Notes: generated by a model not told the origin, from the letters alone. 10,091 nt of DNA from Acidobacteriaceae bacterium (GCA_003162495.1 PMOF01000126.1:1-10091); one strand, 5' to 3'. Counted from the first letter of the stretch, positions 1-6,825 are shown. Numbers and translations: made by a program.

Positions 1-158
1 TTTGAGTCGTTCAGCGCAGCCGTGGCCCGCTCCACCATTTCGGCGACCGAACCGGCCTGAATGGCCACGCACAACTTGCCCACGCGCAGCCGCGCACTGG
101 CCGGAGCAGGGGCCGGCGCGGAAGGGGAAACAGGCGTATTGGACGCAATCAGAGGCAT
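1..158 (-). CDS. aroD: Type I 3-dehydroquinate dehydratase-like protein, N-terminal part (cut by window edge)
   Basis: This is a minus-strand reading frame that stays open to the left edge; about 52 codons are visible. After a Pro/Ala-rich leader (residues about 9-21) the protein reads LRVGKLCVAIQAGSVAEMVE. This resembles the first beta strand and helix of type I 3-dehydroquinate dehydratase, the third step of the shikimate pathway, where a KxCVxI strand is followed by an acidic helix. In some bacteria this domain is fused to shikimate dehydrogenase (AroDE), and the visible part cannot tell which form this is. The catalytic Lys and His lie outside the window. The ATG at 158-156 is used here; an in-frame ATG at 176-174 is also possible, and neither has a clear Shine-Dalgarno sequence. 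The gene is divergent from the M3 peptidase. The family call rests on a short match only. Confidence 0.5.
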   Translation of the reverse strand, partial: MPLIASNTPVSPSAPAPAPASARLRVGKLCVAIQAGSVAEMVERATAALNDS

Positions 159-186
159 GGTTATCAATTGACGCATCTTAAAGGGG

Positions 187-206
187 TTGTTGCCAGGATG
201 CAACAA
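187..206. repeat. Inverted repeat TTGTTGC-N6-GCAACAA
   Basis: A perfect 7-bp inverted repeat with a 6-nt spacer lies in the divergent intergenic region between the aroD-like gene and the M3 peptidase. It has no T-tract, so it is not an intrinsic terminator. It could be a regulator site or a chance match. Confidence 0.35.
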
Positions 207-278
207 AAGAACGATTTGTCCCGCGATTCGGAGGTTACCGCGGTCCGAACCGGGCCCACTGTGGCACCCTAGAAGGTT

Positions 279-283
279 GGAGG
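279..283 (+). promoter_or_regulatory. Shine-Dalgarno GGAGG of the M3 peptidase gene
   Basis: GGAGG lies 10 nt before the ATG at 294, 13 nt before the ATG at 297, and only 4 nt before the in-frame TTG at 288. The spacing favours the ATG at 294 over the longer TTG reading. Confidence 0.75.
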
Positions 284-293
284 AAATTTGTCC

Positions 294-2351
294 ATGATGT
301 CCGCTGAAAACCTTGCCGCCGTAGCGAAATCTGAAGACCGTCACGCCTGGGAAGCCGGCGGAGCCGCATCCGCTGAGTCGCTGACTGCCTGGGTAGACGC
401 CCGGCTGGCGGCGCACGACTCCTCTCTGGCAGCGCTGCTGGTCGTCGAAGACCCGCGCACCCCGGAAAACTCCCTGCTGCTGTTTGACGAGGCCGTGGAG
501 CAGTTGAGCCTGGCCGGCGCGCAGGCCGGCATCCTCAACTCCGTTGCCGCCGATAAGGCTGTCCGCGATCAGGCCCAGCTTGAGGCGCAACGGGTGGCCA
601 TGGCGTCCAGCGCGCTGAGCCTCAATCGACCGGTTTACGAAGCACTGGCGGCCATCCGCCTCGACGGCGCCAGCCCGGCAACGCAGCACTTTGTCCAGCG
701 CACGCTGCTAAGCTACCGCCTGGCGGGCGTGGACAAGGACCAGGCGACCCGCGACCTCCTGCAGGCGCTGCACGAGAAGGCAACTGGCCTGTCGCTCGAG
801 TTCAGCCGCAACATCCAGGAGGGCGGCAAGACCATCGAGGCGACGCTGGCCGAGTTGGACGGCCTGCCGGAGGACTACCTGGCGCGGCATCCGGCCCAGC
901 CATTAGAACCGGGCGGGGAAAACAAAATAACGCTTTCCACCGATCCGCCGGACATGCAGCCGATCATGACCTTCGCTTCCAATGCCGGGGTCCGCCAGCG
1001 CATGTTCCTGGCCTATAACACGCGCGCTTACCCGGCCAACCAGCGGATTCTTCTGGATCTGCTGGCCACGCGCCAGGAAATCGCGACCGTGCTGGGCTTT
1101 CGCAGCTGGGCCGATCTGGCCACTGCCGACCAGATGATGGGCTCGGCAGCCAATGTGCGCACCTTCCTGGCCAAGCTGGACAAGGCCAGCCGCGAGGGCG
1201 CGCGGCGCGAACACGAGTTGATTTTGAATTTTGCCCGGCGGCGGCAATCGGATCTCAAGGCCATCGACATCACCAGCCGCGCCTATTGGTATGAGCAGTT
1301 CAGGCGCTCGGCTTTCGACTTCGACTCCCAGTCCGTGCGGCCCTATTTTCCCTATGCACAAGTGGAGGCGGGCGTGTTGCAGACCGCGGCGCGTTTGTTC
1401 AAGGTTGAGTTCAGGCCTTCCACAGCTTCCGGATGGCACCGCGACGTGTCGGTTTTCGAGGTCTTTGACGGCGGCCAGGCCGTGGGGCGCTTTTATCTGG
1501 ACATGCATCCCCGCGAAGGCAAGGACAAGTGGTTTTCCGCCACGCCGGTGGTGATCGGCGTGCGCGGCCGATCCATGCCGGAGGCGGGCCTCATTTGCAA
1601 CTTCCCCGGCGGCGGTTACGCCGAGTCCAGCCCTAGCCTGTCTAATCAGCACGCCGATCCCGGCCTGCTGCAGTTCTCCGACGTCATCACGTACTTCCAT
1701 GAATTCGGCCACCTGATGCACGCCATCCTGGGCGGTCAAACCGAGTGGGCGGGGCTCAGCGGCTTTGCCACCGAGGGCGACTTCGTCGAGGTGCCGTCGC
1801 AGTTGCTCGAAGAGTTTTTCCGCGACGAGAAACTTCTCCAGTCTTTTGCGAAGCACTATGAAACCGGTGAGACGCTGCCCGCGGAGATTATTCGGAAGAT
1901 GAAGCTGGCCGGCGCCTTTGGCCGCGCCGACTGGGTGCGCTCGCAGCTCTACTACACTACTCTCTCACTCGATCTGCACGATCAGGACCCTGCCGCGCTA
2001 GATCTCGATGCCGTAACCAAGCGGCTCTATCAAAGCCTGCAACCCTGGACCTGGTTTGAAGGCAATCGCATGTACGCCAGCTTCGGGCATCTCATGGGTT
2101 ATTCATCGAACTACTACACCTATGCGTTTGACAAGGTGATCGCCCTGGATTTCTTTGCCCAGTTTGACCCTGCCGATTTGTTGGGTTGCGATGCCGGCAG
2201 CCGTTACCGCAAAACGGTGCTGGAACAGGGCGGGTCGAAGCCTGGCCGGCAGTTGGTGCGTGACTTCCTGGGCCGCGATGAGGAGTTTTCGGCGTTTTCG
2301 ACTTGGCTAAACGAGGAGTTCGAAGGGCAACTTCTGGCTGCTAGCTCCTAA
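294..2351 (+). CDS. M3 family zinc oligopeptidase (thimet oligopeptidase / oligopeptidase A type)
   Basis: This 685-residue protein is the usual length for thimet-type M3 peptidases, which cut short peptides inside the cytoplasm; no signal peptide is visible. The zinc site is intact. HEFGH at residues 469-473 supplies two His ligands and the catalytic Glu. The downstream GDFVEVPSQLLEEFF segment supplies the third ligand, Glu499, at nearly the same distance as in thimet oligopeptidase. The C-terminal FGHLMGYSSNYYTY segment (from about residue 597; His599, Tyr603, Tyr607, Tyr608, Tyr610) matches the conserved His/Tyr substrate-binding block of the family. The N-terminal half is mostly helical and less conserved, as expected. 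The start is the ATG at 294, placed 10 nt after GGAGG; a TTG at 288 would add two residues. The exact subfamily (OpdA, Dcp or thimet-like) cannot be fixed by eye. The next gene follows after 60 bp with its own ribosome binding site. Confidence 0.95.
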   Translation: MMSAENLAAVAKSEDRHAWEAGGAASAESLTAWVDARLAAHDSSLAALLVVEDPRTPENSLLLFDEAVEQLSLAGAQAGILNSVAADKAVRDQAQLEAQRVAMASSALSLNRPVYEALAAIRLDGASPATQHFVQRTLLSYRLAGVDKDQATRDLLQALHEKATGLSLEFSRNIQEGGKTIEATLAELDGLPEDYLARHPAQPLEPGGENKITLSTDPPDMQPIMTFASNAGVRQRMFLAYNTRAYPANQRILLDLLATRQEIATVLGFRSWADLATADQMMGSAANVRTFLAKLDKASREGARREHELILNFARRRQSDLKAIDITSRAYWYEQFRRSAFDFDSQSVRPYFPYAQVEAGVLQTAARLFKVEFRPSTASGWHRDVSVFEVFDGGQAVGRFYLDMHPREGKDKWFSATPVVIGVRGRSMPEAGLICNFPGGGYAESSPSLSNQHADPGLLQFSDVITYFHEFGHLMHAILGGQTEWAGLSGFATEGDFVEVPSQLLEEFFRDEKLLQSFAKHYETGETLPAEIIRKMKLAGAFGRADWVRSQLYYTTLSLDLHDQDPAALDLDAVTKRLYQSLQPWTWFEGNRMYASFGHLMGYSSNYYTYAFDKVIALDFFAQFDPADLLGCDAGSRYRKTVLEQGGSKPGRQLVRDFLGRDEEFSAFSTWLNEEFEGQLLAASS

Positions 2352-2411
2352 CCGCCAGGTCCATAGTCCGAGGGGACGCCCGGCATTAAAAGGCCAAAGG
2401 AGAATTGCAGG

Positions 2412-2774
2412 ATGAATGCAGCCGACTTTCGCCGCATCGCGCTGAGCTTGGAAGGCGCGGAAGAAAGTTCGCACATGGGCGCTCCCGATTTTCGTGTCGG
2501 CGGCCGAATCTTTGCCACGCTCGCCTCAGAGAGCCAGGGCTACGGCAACCTGATGCTGACGTCTGAGCAGCAGGCGGAGTTTGTTGCCGAACGGCCCGAA
2601 CTATTCCTGCCGATCGGAGGCGGCTGGGGAAAAAGCGGCGCAACCCATATCCGGCTGGCAGTGGCAAATGAAGACCTGCTCGCAGGTGCATTGCGTACGG
2701 CGTGGAAGCTACGAGTCGAGAAGAACGAAAAGCCGGGCAGGAGGGGCCGAACCGCGAAGCCTAAGCAGAAATGA
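2412..2774 (+). CDS. MmcQ/YjbR family protein
   Basis: This small 120-residue protein matches the MmcQ/YjbR (CyaY-like fold) family. It has the N-terminal helix with LSLEGAEESSHMGAPDFRVG (residues 11-30), the strand GGRIFATL (30-37), and the hallmark GGGWGKSGATHIRL (69-82) followed by a helix with LRTAW. Members are widespread, usually 110-125 residues, and are proposed to bind DNA or small ligands, but no biochemical role is firmly established. The C-terminal 20 residues are strongly basic (RVEKNEKPGRRGRTAKPKQK), which would suit nucleic acid contact; that is inference. AAAGGAG (2396-2402) stands 9 nt before the ATG, a good ribosome binding site. It lies 60 bp after the M3 peptidase and could be read from the same transcript. 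Confidence 0.85.
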   Translation: MNAADFRRIALSLEGAEESSHMGAPDFRVGGRIFATLASESQGYGNLMLTSEQQAEFVAERPELFLPIGGGWGKSGATHIRLAVANEDLLAGALRTAWKLRVEKNEKPGRRGRTAKPKQK

Positions 2775-2779
2775 GTTGT

Positions 2780-2807
2780 TTGGTCCTTCAGTCCTGTCTG
2801 CTATACT
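2780..2807 (+). promoter_or_regulatory. Candidate promoter of relBE (TTGGTC - 16 bp - TATACT)
   Basis: A near-consensus -10 hexamer TATACT (2802-2807) is preceded at 16 bp by a weaker -35 candidate, TTGGTC (2780-2785). The -10 lies inside the perfect palindrome described separately, as in autoregulated toxin-antitoxin operons. The -35 match is only three of six, so the -10 carries most of the support. Confidence 0.5.
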
Positions 2808-2815
2808 TGTATAGC
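2800..2815. promoter_or_regulatory. Perfect palindromic operator candidate of relBE
   Basis: GCTATACTTGTATAGC is a perfect 7-2-7 inverted repeat 20 bp upstream of the relB start codon. It covers the likely -10 element. Ribbon-helix-helix antitoxins bind such short palindromes as dimers and repress their own operon, so this is the natural binding site for the RelB protein encoded next. Symmetry and position are seen directly; binding is inferred. Confidence 0.7.
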
Positions 2816-2835
2816 GCCATCCCAGGAGGTCCATC

Positions 2836-3060
2836 ATGCTTGCAATCCGCCTGCCTGCAGAGATCGAAAAGCGTCTCGACGCTCTGGCCAAAGAGACCGG
2901 CCGCACGAAGAGCTTCTATGTTCGTGAGGCAATCCTTGAACATCTGGACGACCTGGAGGATATTTTCATTGCCGAGAAGCGTCTGGCAGACATCCGTGCG
3001 GGTCGGAGCACCACAGTTTCTCTGGAGGAAGTAATGAAGCGCTATGGCATGGTCGATTAA
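2836..3060 (+). CDS. relB: RelB family ribbon-helix-helix antitoxin
   Basis: This 74-residue antitoxin belongs to a type II toxin-antitoxin pair. The N-terminal part, MLAIRLPAEIEKRLDALAKE with the following TGRTKSFYVREAILEHLDD, has the beta-strand plus two-helix layout of the ribbon-helix-helix fold. The strand would bind DNA as a dimer. The C-terminal part (about residues 46-74, acidic then helical, ending in LEEVMKRYGMVD) is the expected toxin-wrapping tail. AGGAGG (2824-2829) lies 6 nt before the ATG. The last 17 nt overlap the toxin gene, a typical coupling that ties toxin synthesis to antitoxin synthesis. Regulation is probably by its own binding to the palindrome at 2800-2815, with conditional cooperativity as is known for RelBE systems. 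Confidence 0.88.
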   Translation: MLAIRLPAEIEKRLDALAKETGRTKSFYVREAILEHLDDLEDIFIAEKRLADIRAGRSTTVSLEEVMKRYGMVD

Positions 3061-3313
3061 GTTCGACCGCAAAGCCGAGCGCGATTTAGACCAACTCGAT
3101 CCGCAGGTTGCCCGCAGAATCAACCGCTTCCTGTTCGAGCGGGTCGCTCCGCTTGAAGACCCTCGCAGCATTGGCGACGCGCTCAAAGGCTCAGAGCTTG
3201 GCGACCTTTGGAAGTATCGCGTCGGCGATTACCGAATCATCGCCAGTATTGAAGACAAGCTAGTACGAATCCTCGTGGTGCGGATTGGCAATCGCCGCAA
3301 CGTTTACCGTTGA
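3044..3313 (+). CDS. relE: RelE/ParE family toxin
   Basis: This 89-residue toxin follows the RelB antitoxin with a 17-nt overlap. It shows the RelE/ParE fold pattern: MAWSIKFDRKAERDLDQL (strand and first helix), a basic second helix, DPRSIGDALKG (39-49), WKYRVGDYRIIASIED (56-71), and the C-terminal strand RIGNRRNVYR (80-89). Arg64 in the YR pair and the terminal Arg84, Arg85 and Tyr88 correspond to the residues used for ribosome-dependent mRNA cleavage in RelE. By eye it fits the RelE rather than the gyrase-targeting ParE branch, but that split is not certain. GGAGGAA (3024-3030) lies 13 nt upstream, inside relB. The stop is only 7 bp from the stop of the convergent YdeI-like gene. Confidence 0.9.
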   Translation: MAWSIKFDRKAERDLDQLDPQVARRINRFLFERVAPLEDPRSIGDALKGSELGDLWKYRVGDYRIIASIEDKLVRILVVRIGNRRNVYR

Positions 3314-3320
3314 TCAATCT

Positions 3321-4052
3321 CTACTCTTCGTTTTCGGCAGCTGTCCTGGCGCCCTTGCCTCGGCCTGCGGCGCGCATCGCGTCTGCGACAATCCGCTCCA
3401 CTTGTTTTGCCCGCGTCTCTGGGCTCATGGAACTGAAGAGGCCCAGCAGATGGACGCGGCGTTGATTCATAGTGAGGGTGTCCCATCCAGGCTGAGCTTG
3501 GGGATACCGACCGAAGGCCACTTTCAGAATCGGAGGAATCTCTTGTTCGCCCTCCATGGTCAGCATCATGCGCTCGGCCCATTGTTCGGCGCGCCGCTCT
3601 CGCGCTTGCGCGGATTTAGGTTCGGAGATCGTTGCCGCAATGTACCTCTTTGTGGAGAAGTTGAGCTGATCAAACCACTTCAGTACGGCACGGTCTGACC
3701 TGAGAAGTTTCACCAGTTCGGCGGGCGCGGCGCGCTCGTCCAGATCGGGCTCGATCACAATCTCGACGCGCCCGCCCGGCGCAACGCGCGCGCTCTTTTG
3801 CATTTTCTTGGTGACTAGAAGCAGATGACTGCCGCTGCGCTGGCCCAGCAGAGTGCTTGAGAACGGGAAACCCTCACTGGACTTTGCGCCCTTAATCGCC
3901 GATCGGATGGTCCCTTTTACGTGCAAATGCGAGCGTGGAGCGAAGAGCTGCGCCCAAACCTCCCTGGGATTGAACGGAAGCCGCACCACCACTCCATAGG
4001 GCACATGGCCCATCGTTTCCAGCACGCCCTGAAAGATTTTTCGCACGCGCAT
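3321..4052 (-). CDS. DUF1905 + YdeI/OmpD-associated (OmdA) domain protein
   Basis: This 243-residue protein has two domains. Residues about 4-97 fit DUF1905, a small beta barrel: FQGVLETMGHVPYGVVVRLP, then HVKGTI, a SHLLLVTKKMQKSARVAPGG stretch, and VEIVIEPDLDER. Residues about 106-165 fit the OmdA (YdeI/OmpD-associated, 'bacteriocin-protection') domain: LVKLLRSDRAVLKWFDQLNF followed by STKRYIAATISEPKSAQARE, a helical repeat rich in Trp, Arg and Glu. The fused pair is common in soil bacteria; the molecular role is not established despite the domain name. The remaining C-terminal part is basic with a low-complexity Arg/Gly/Ala end. The ATG at 4052-4050 is chosen because it starts the DUF1905 strand directly; the reading frame extends to a TTG at 4106 that adds no recognisable domain. 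The gene is divergent from the SDR gene and convergent with relE. Confidence 0.8.
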   Translation of the reverse strand: MRVRKIFQGVLETMGHVPYGVVVRLPFNPREVWAQLFAPRSHLHVKGTIRSAIKGAKSSEGFPFSSTLLGQRSGSHLLLVTKKMQKSARVAPGGRVEIVIEPDLDERAAPAELVKLLRSDRAVLKWFDQLNFSTKRYIAATISEPKSAQARERRAEQWAERMMLTMEGEQEIPPILKVAFGRYPQAQPGWDTLTMNQRRVHLLGLFSSMSPETRAKQVERIVADAMRAAGRGKGARTAAENEE

Positions 4053-4182
4053 CCCACTCGTTCCGATTGCAATCCGGCAAGAAGATTCTAGCCCAGGATG
4101 CGGCAAGAGAAGTCTCTTTGGCGCTCGAGTCGGATAGAGTCCGGCAGCGTCGTCTGCGCCGCTCCACTATGATGAATTCAAG

Positions 4183-4983
4183 ATGGCAAACACTCAGGAC
4201 TTCAAAGGCAAATGGGCGCTCGTCACCGGGGCCAGCGCTGGAATCGGCACCGCGCTGGCGCGAGAAATGGCAGCGCATGGGGCCAAACTCATCCTCACGG
4301 CGCGCCGCAAAGACCGGCTGGAAAGCCTGGCCGCGGAACTTGCAGGGAAGGGAACAGAAGTCCGTATCGTGCTCGCGGATCTGAACGAGCCGGCTGCGGC
4401 CCAGCAGATTTACGACGCGACTGAAGGCGCTGGCCTAACCGTAGATATTCTGATTAACAACGCCGGACTGGGCCAGTTTGGCGCGTTCGAATCCAGCCCC
4501 ATCGATCAGGAACTCAGCCAGATTCGTGTCAACTGCGAGTCCATGGTGCGACTCACGCGGCTGTTCGTTCCGCGCATGGTCGAGCGCCGCCGCGGATGGA
4601 TCATGATTCTAGCCTCCACCGCCAGTTTTCAGCCTGTGCCGTATCTCACCACCTACGCCGCCACCAAAGCCTTCGACCGCTTCTTCTCGCTGGGGCTTGC
4701 TGCTGAAGTCGCCCGCTTCGGCGTCAAGGTCACGGCGCTCTGCCCAGGGCCCACGGAGAGCGAATTCTTTGAGGTAGCGCGCTCGGAGAGCTTCATGCCC
4801 GGCGGCAGGCAATCAGCCGCCGAAGTGGCGCGGCTGGGAGTAGCCGCACTCGCGCGAGGGAAGCGGACGATCATCCCTTACTTCGCTGGCGCCTTCACGG
4901 CCTTGCTGGTGCGCTTTCTTCCCGTCGGGCTGATTACCAGCCAGATTGAAAAGCGCGCGCGGCCTAATCCAGTTCGGCCTTGA
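4183..4983 (+). CDS. Short-chain dehydrogenase/reductase (classical SDR)
   Basis: This 266-residue protein is a classical NAD(P)-dependent oxidoreductase of normal length. The Rossmann cofactor motif TGASAGIG is at 15-22. TARR at 39-42, after the second strand, suggests NADP(H). NNAG is at 92-95. The catalytic set is Asn117, Ser145, Tyr158 and Lys162 (YAATK), so the enzyme looks active. It resembles the DltE/YqjQ-like SDR branch; the substrate cannot be told. The C-terminal segment from about residue 229 is hydrophobic (FAGAFTALLVRFLPVGLI) and may form a membrane-associating helix. No Shine-Dalgarno sequence is visible, and a TATGAT hexamer (4168-4173) ends 9 nt before the ATG. The last 38 codons are paralogous, without gaps, to the broken gene tail at 5895-6008. 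The methyltransferase gene follows after 43 bp on the same strand. Confidence 0.93.
   Translation: MANTQDFKGKWALVTGASAGIGTALAREMAAHGAKLILTARRKDRLESLAAELAGKGTEVRIVLADLNEPAAAQQIYDATEGAGLTVDILINNAGLGQFGAFESSPIDQELSQIRVNCESMVRLTRLFVPRMVERRRGWIMILASTASFQPVPYLTTYAATKAFDRFFSLGLAAEVARFGVKVTALCPGPTESEFFEVARSESFMPGGRQSAAEVARLGVAALARGKRTIIPYFAGAFTALLVRFLPVGLITSQIEKRARPNPVRP
4921..4964 (+). repeat. 44-bp direct repeat, copy 1 (inside the intact SDR gene)
   Basis: These 44 bp, coding for PVGLITSQIEKRAR and flanking bases near the SDR C-terminus, recur base for base at 5946-5989 (offset 1025 bp). The bases just upstream match the second copy at only 36 of 51 positions. Confidence 0.97.
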
Positions 4984-5026
4984 ACGGCATTGCCCGGCTG
5001 AGCGCTGCCGTGATTAGAATTAAGGC

Positions 5027-5815
5027 GTGACCGACCCATTCAACTTTGACGACGAGGCCTCGCGCGCGCTTGAGGCTTTGTATCTCTCCTCAATGAGCTC
5101 GATCCGCAGGCAGAAGGTACGGACGCTTTTAGATCTTCATCCCGGCGACACAGTGCTCGATGTCGGGACCGGGCCCGGCTATTTAGCAGACGAAATGGCG
5201 GCGCAGGTCGGACCGGCGGGTCGGGTTGATGCCATCGATCGGAGCCCGCAGATGCTTGCGCTTGCGCAACGCCGCTGCGCCGGACGGCCTCAGGTTGTCC
5301 TTCACGAGGCCGATGTTTTAAAGATGCCGTTTCCCGATGCCGCATTCGACGCGGCAGCCTCGGTGCAGGTTTATGAGTTTGTCGCTGAGATGCCGGCCGC
5401 ACTGCGGGAGCTCAGGCGTGTGCTCCGGCCCGGCGGACGTGCTGTCATCGTGGACACAGACTGGGCATCGCTGGTCTGGGAGGCGAAGGACCGGGTGCGG
5501 GCCGAAAGAATCTTCTCCGCATGGGATGAGCACCTGGCGGACCCTTACCTGCCAAGGCGCCTGGCGCCGCTGCTCAAAGAATGTGGGTTCGACGTGCTCG
5601 CAGTCGAACCGTACACAGTCGCCAGCCTCAGCCCGGAGCCGGTTCCCGCGGGACTCGCCAAGATGATTGCGGATTTTGCGCCGGGACGGCGCGGAGTCAC
5701 GGCGGAAGATACGGCCGCCTGGCTGGCCGACTTGGCAGCACTGCACGCGTGCGGCAATTACTTCTTCAGCCTTACCGCGTTTTTGTTTCTCGCCAGGCGC
5801 ACTGCCGAGGATTAA
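5027..5815 (+). CDS. Class I SAM-dependent methyltransferase (Methyltransf_11/UbiE-like)
   Basis: This 262-residue protein carries the class I methyltransferase fold. Motif I VLDVGTGPGY is at 43-52. Asp71 ends strand 2 (RVDAIDRS) and would hold the SAM ribose. EADVLKMPFPDAAFD (94-108) gives the adenine-binding Asp and the motif II region, and the later LRRVLRPGGRAVIVDTDW is the typical post-I strand. The methyl acceptor cannot be inferred; relatives act on quinones, small metabolites or arsenic, and no cysteine set for arsenic is obvious. The start is a GTG with only AAGG right before it. A TAGAAT hexamer (5015-5020) ends 6 nt upstream, so a leaderless transcript is possible. It probably shares transcription with the SDR gene 43 bp upstream. 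Its stop is 11 bp from the truncated DUF1080 tail. Confidence 0.88.
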   Translation: MTDPFNFDDEASRALEALYLSSMSSIRRQKVRTLLDLHPGDTVLDVGTGPGYLADEMAAQVGPAGRVDAIDRSPQMLALAQRRCAGRPQVVLHEADVLKMPFPDAAFDAAASVQVYEFVAEMPAALRELRRVLRPGGRAVIVDTDWASLVWEAKDRVRAERIFSAWDEHLADPYLPRRLAPLLKECGFDVLAVEPYTVASLSPEPVPAGLAKMIADFAPGRRGVTAEDTAAWLADLAALHACGNYFFSLTAFLFLARRTAED

Positions 5816-5826
5816 CTCCGCGAACT

Positions 5827-5893
5827 CTAATTCAGCTCCCGCACCCAGATATTCGTGAAGCTACCCCGATATTCCTGCAGCTGAGGGGGCTCC
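5827..5893 (-). pseudogene. 3' remnant of a DUF1080 (3-keto-disaccharide hydrolase family) gene
   Basis: On the minus strand this stretch reads PPQLQEYRGSFTNIWVRELN and then a TAG stop. This is the C-terminal end of a DUF1080 protein; the intact gene at 6843-7634 ends LSFRNIWVRELN. The last 36 bp (5827-5862) match 6843-6878 at 34 positions. Going 5' the match ends at about 5893, where a TGA in this frame and SDR-derived sequence begin. No start, signal peptide or domain core remains, so it cannot be functional. It differs from the intact gene by lacking about five codons in the loop before SFxNIW, so it came from a distinct paralogue rather than a recent copy. Confidence 0.75.
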
Positions 5894-5894
5894 C

Positions 5895-6008
5895 GTCATC
5901 CCGTACTTCGCCGGAAGATTCACGGCGCAGCGGGTCCGCACTCTGCCCGTCGGGCTGATTACCAGCCAGATTGAAAAGCGCGCGCGGCCAAAACCGAATC
6001 AGGGATGA
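5895..6008 (+). pseudogene. 3' remnant of a short-chain dehydrogenase gene
   Basis: This frame reads VIPYFAGRFTAQ, then VRTLPVGLITSQIEKRARPK and a TGA stop. It aligns without gaps to the last 37 residues of the SDR encoded at 4183-4983 (offset 1025 bp, same stop position). The cofactor fold, active site and start are missing. The 5' edge abuts the DUF1080 remnant on the opposite strand. The frame has stayed open to its natural stop, so loss of the 5' part is probably not ancient, or the segment has been refreshed by gene conversion. Confidence 0.8.
5946..5989 (+). repeat. 44-bp direct repeat, copy 2 (in the SDR remnant)
   Basis: This copy is identical over all 44 bp to 4921-4964. The flanking sequence on both sides is clearly diverged from the first copy even though the reading frame still aligns. 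Confidence 0.97.
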
Positions 6009-6066
6009 AGCGACTTGCACAAACCCGCTCAGGCAGGTGAAAATGGCAACAAGGGGATATTGTCCT

Positions 6067-6825
6067 ATGTTGCAACAAAAGAAAATCGCGGCCACATTCA
6101 TCTTATTTCTGGCAGCTCTGGCGGGCTCGGTTCTGGCCCAGTCACAGGCTCCCCGCATTCCCAGGCACAAGGCAGCCATCGTTCTGTTTGACGGCAGGAA
6201 TCTTGACCAGTTCGACACCTTCCTGCCCAGCACGGGGCTCAACTCCGATCCCGCCCAGGTATTCACGGTCGAGAATGGAGTCGTGCACGTCTCCGGCACG
6301 GAGATGGGGTATTTCATCACCAAACAGGAGTACAAAAACTACTACCTTCGCGCCGAATTCAAATGGGGAGAAGGCACGTTTGGCAAGCGGGAAGGGCAGG
6401 CGCGCGACAGCGGCATTCTGTACAACATTCAGGGGCCAAACAAGGTGTGGCCGCGCTCGATTGAGTTTCAGATCAACGAGGGCTGCACGGGCGATTTCTG
6501 GATGACCGACGGTGCCGCGCTCACGGGCAAAGATGGCGTTCGCGTGACCGGCCCTGAAGGCAAGGCGTCCAAGATCGACCGCTTTAACAAAGGCCCGTGG
6601 AACAATGTCGTCGGCTATCGCGACCCGGTGAATGAGGTGGAGAAGCCCCACGGCGAGTGGAACGTGGTGGAACTGGTCAACCGTGACGGCCACGTCTGGC
6701 AATACGTGAACGGCAAGCTGGCCAACGAGGGAACCGATGCCTTCCCTTCGAGCGGCAAAATCCTCTTCCAGTCGGAAGGTGCAGAAATCTATTTCCGCAA
6801 CATCAAGCTGTATCCCTTGAAATAG
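6067..6825 (+). CDS. Secreted DUF1080 family protein (3-keto-disaccharide hydrolase domain)
   Basis: This 252-residue protein starts with a clear Sec signal peptide: positively charged N-terminus (QQKK), hydrophobic core about residues 7-20, cleavage expected at SVLA|Q (24/25). The DUF1080 domain fills the rest. IVLFDGRNLDQF (38-49) is the hallmark first strand, followed by FTVENGVVHV, YLRAEFKWG, an RDSGILYNIQGP loop, SIEFQINEG, GEWNVVELVNRDG and a final FRNIKLYPLK strand. The fold is concanavalin-like and the family includes enzymes that cleave 3-keto glycosides; activity here is inferred from family only. The ATG at 6067 is chosen because it begins the signal peptide and AAGGGG (6051-6056) lies 10 nt upstream; the frame continues upstream to 5971 without added sense. 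It is convergent with the other DUF1080 gene, 17 bp between stops. Confidence 0.9.
   Translation: MLQQKKIAATFILFLAALAGSVLAQSQAPRIPRHKAAIVLFDGRNLDQFDTFLPSTGLNSDPAQVFTVENGVVHVSGTEMGYFITKQEYKNYYLRAEFKWGEGTFGKREGQARDSGILYNIQGPNKVWPRSIEFQINEGCTGDFWMTDGAALTGKDGVRVTGPEGKASKIDRFNKGPWNNVVGYRDPVNEVEKPHGEWNVVELVNRDGHVWQYVNGKLANEGTDAFPSSGKILFQSEGAEIYFRNIKLYPLK

Noticed and set aside
168..173. TTGACG as a -35 element for the M3 peptidase gene
   Set aside because: No acceptable -10 hexamer follows at 15-19 bp.
903..1856. 317-codon minus-strand frame opposite the M3 peptidase
   Set aside because: It is the antisense shadow of a strongly conserved peptidase gene in GC-rich DNA and has no motif of its own.
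5841..5888. Apparent tandem repeat of a GATATTC-TG-AGCT motif
   Set aside because: In the minus-strand frame the segment reads continuously as a DUF1080 C-terminus (LQEYRGSFTNIWVREL), so the similarity is better explained by the coding sequence than by tandem duplication.
6142..6702. 186-codon minus-strand frame opposite the first DUF1080 gene
   Set aside because: Shadow of the DUF1080 coding sequence; the plus strand carries a signal peptide and full domain.
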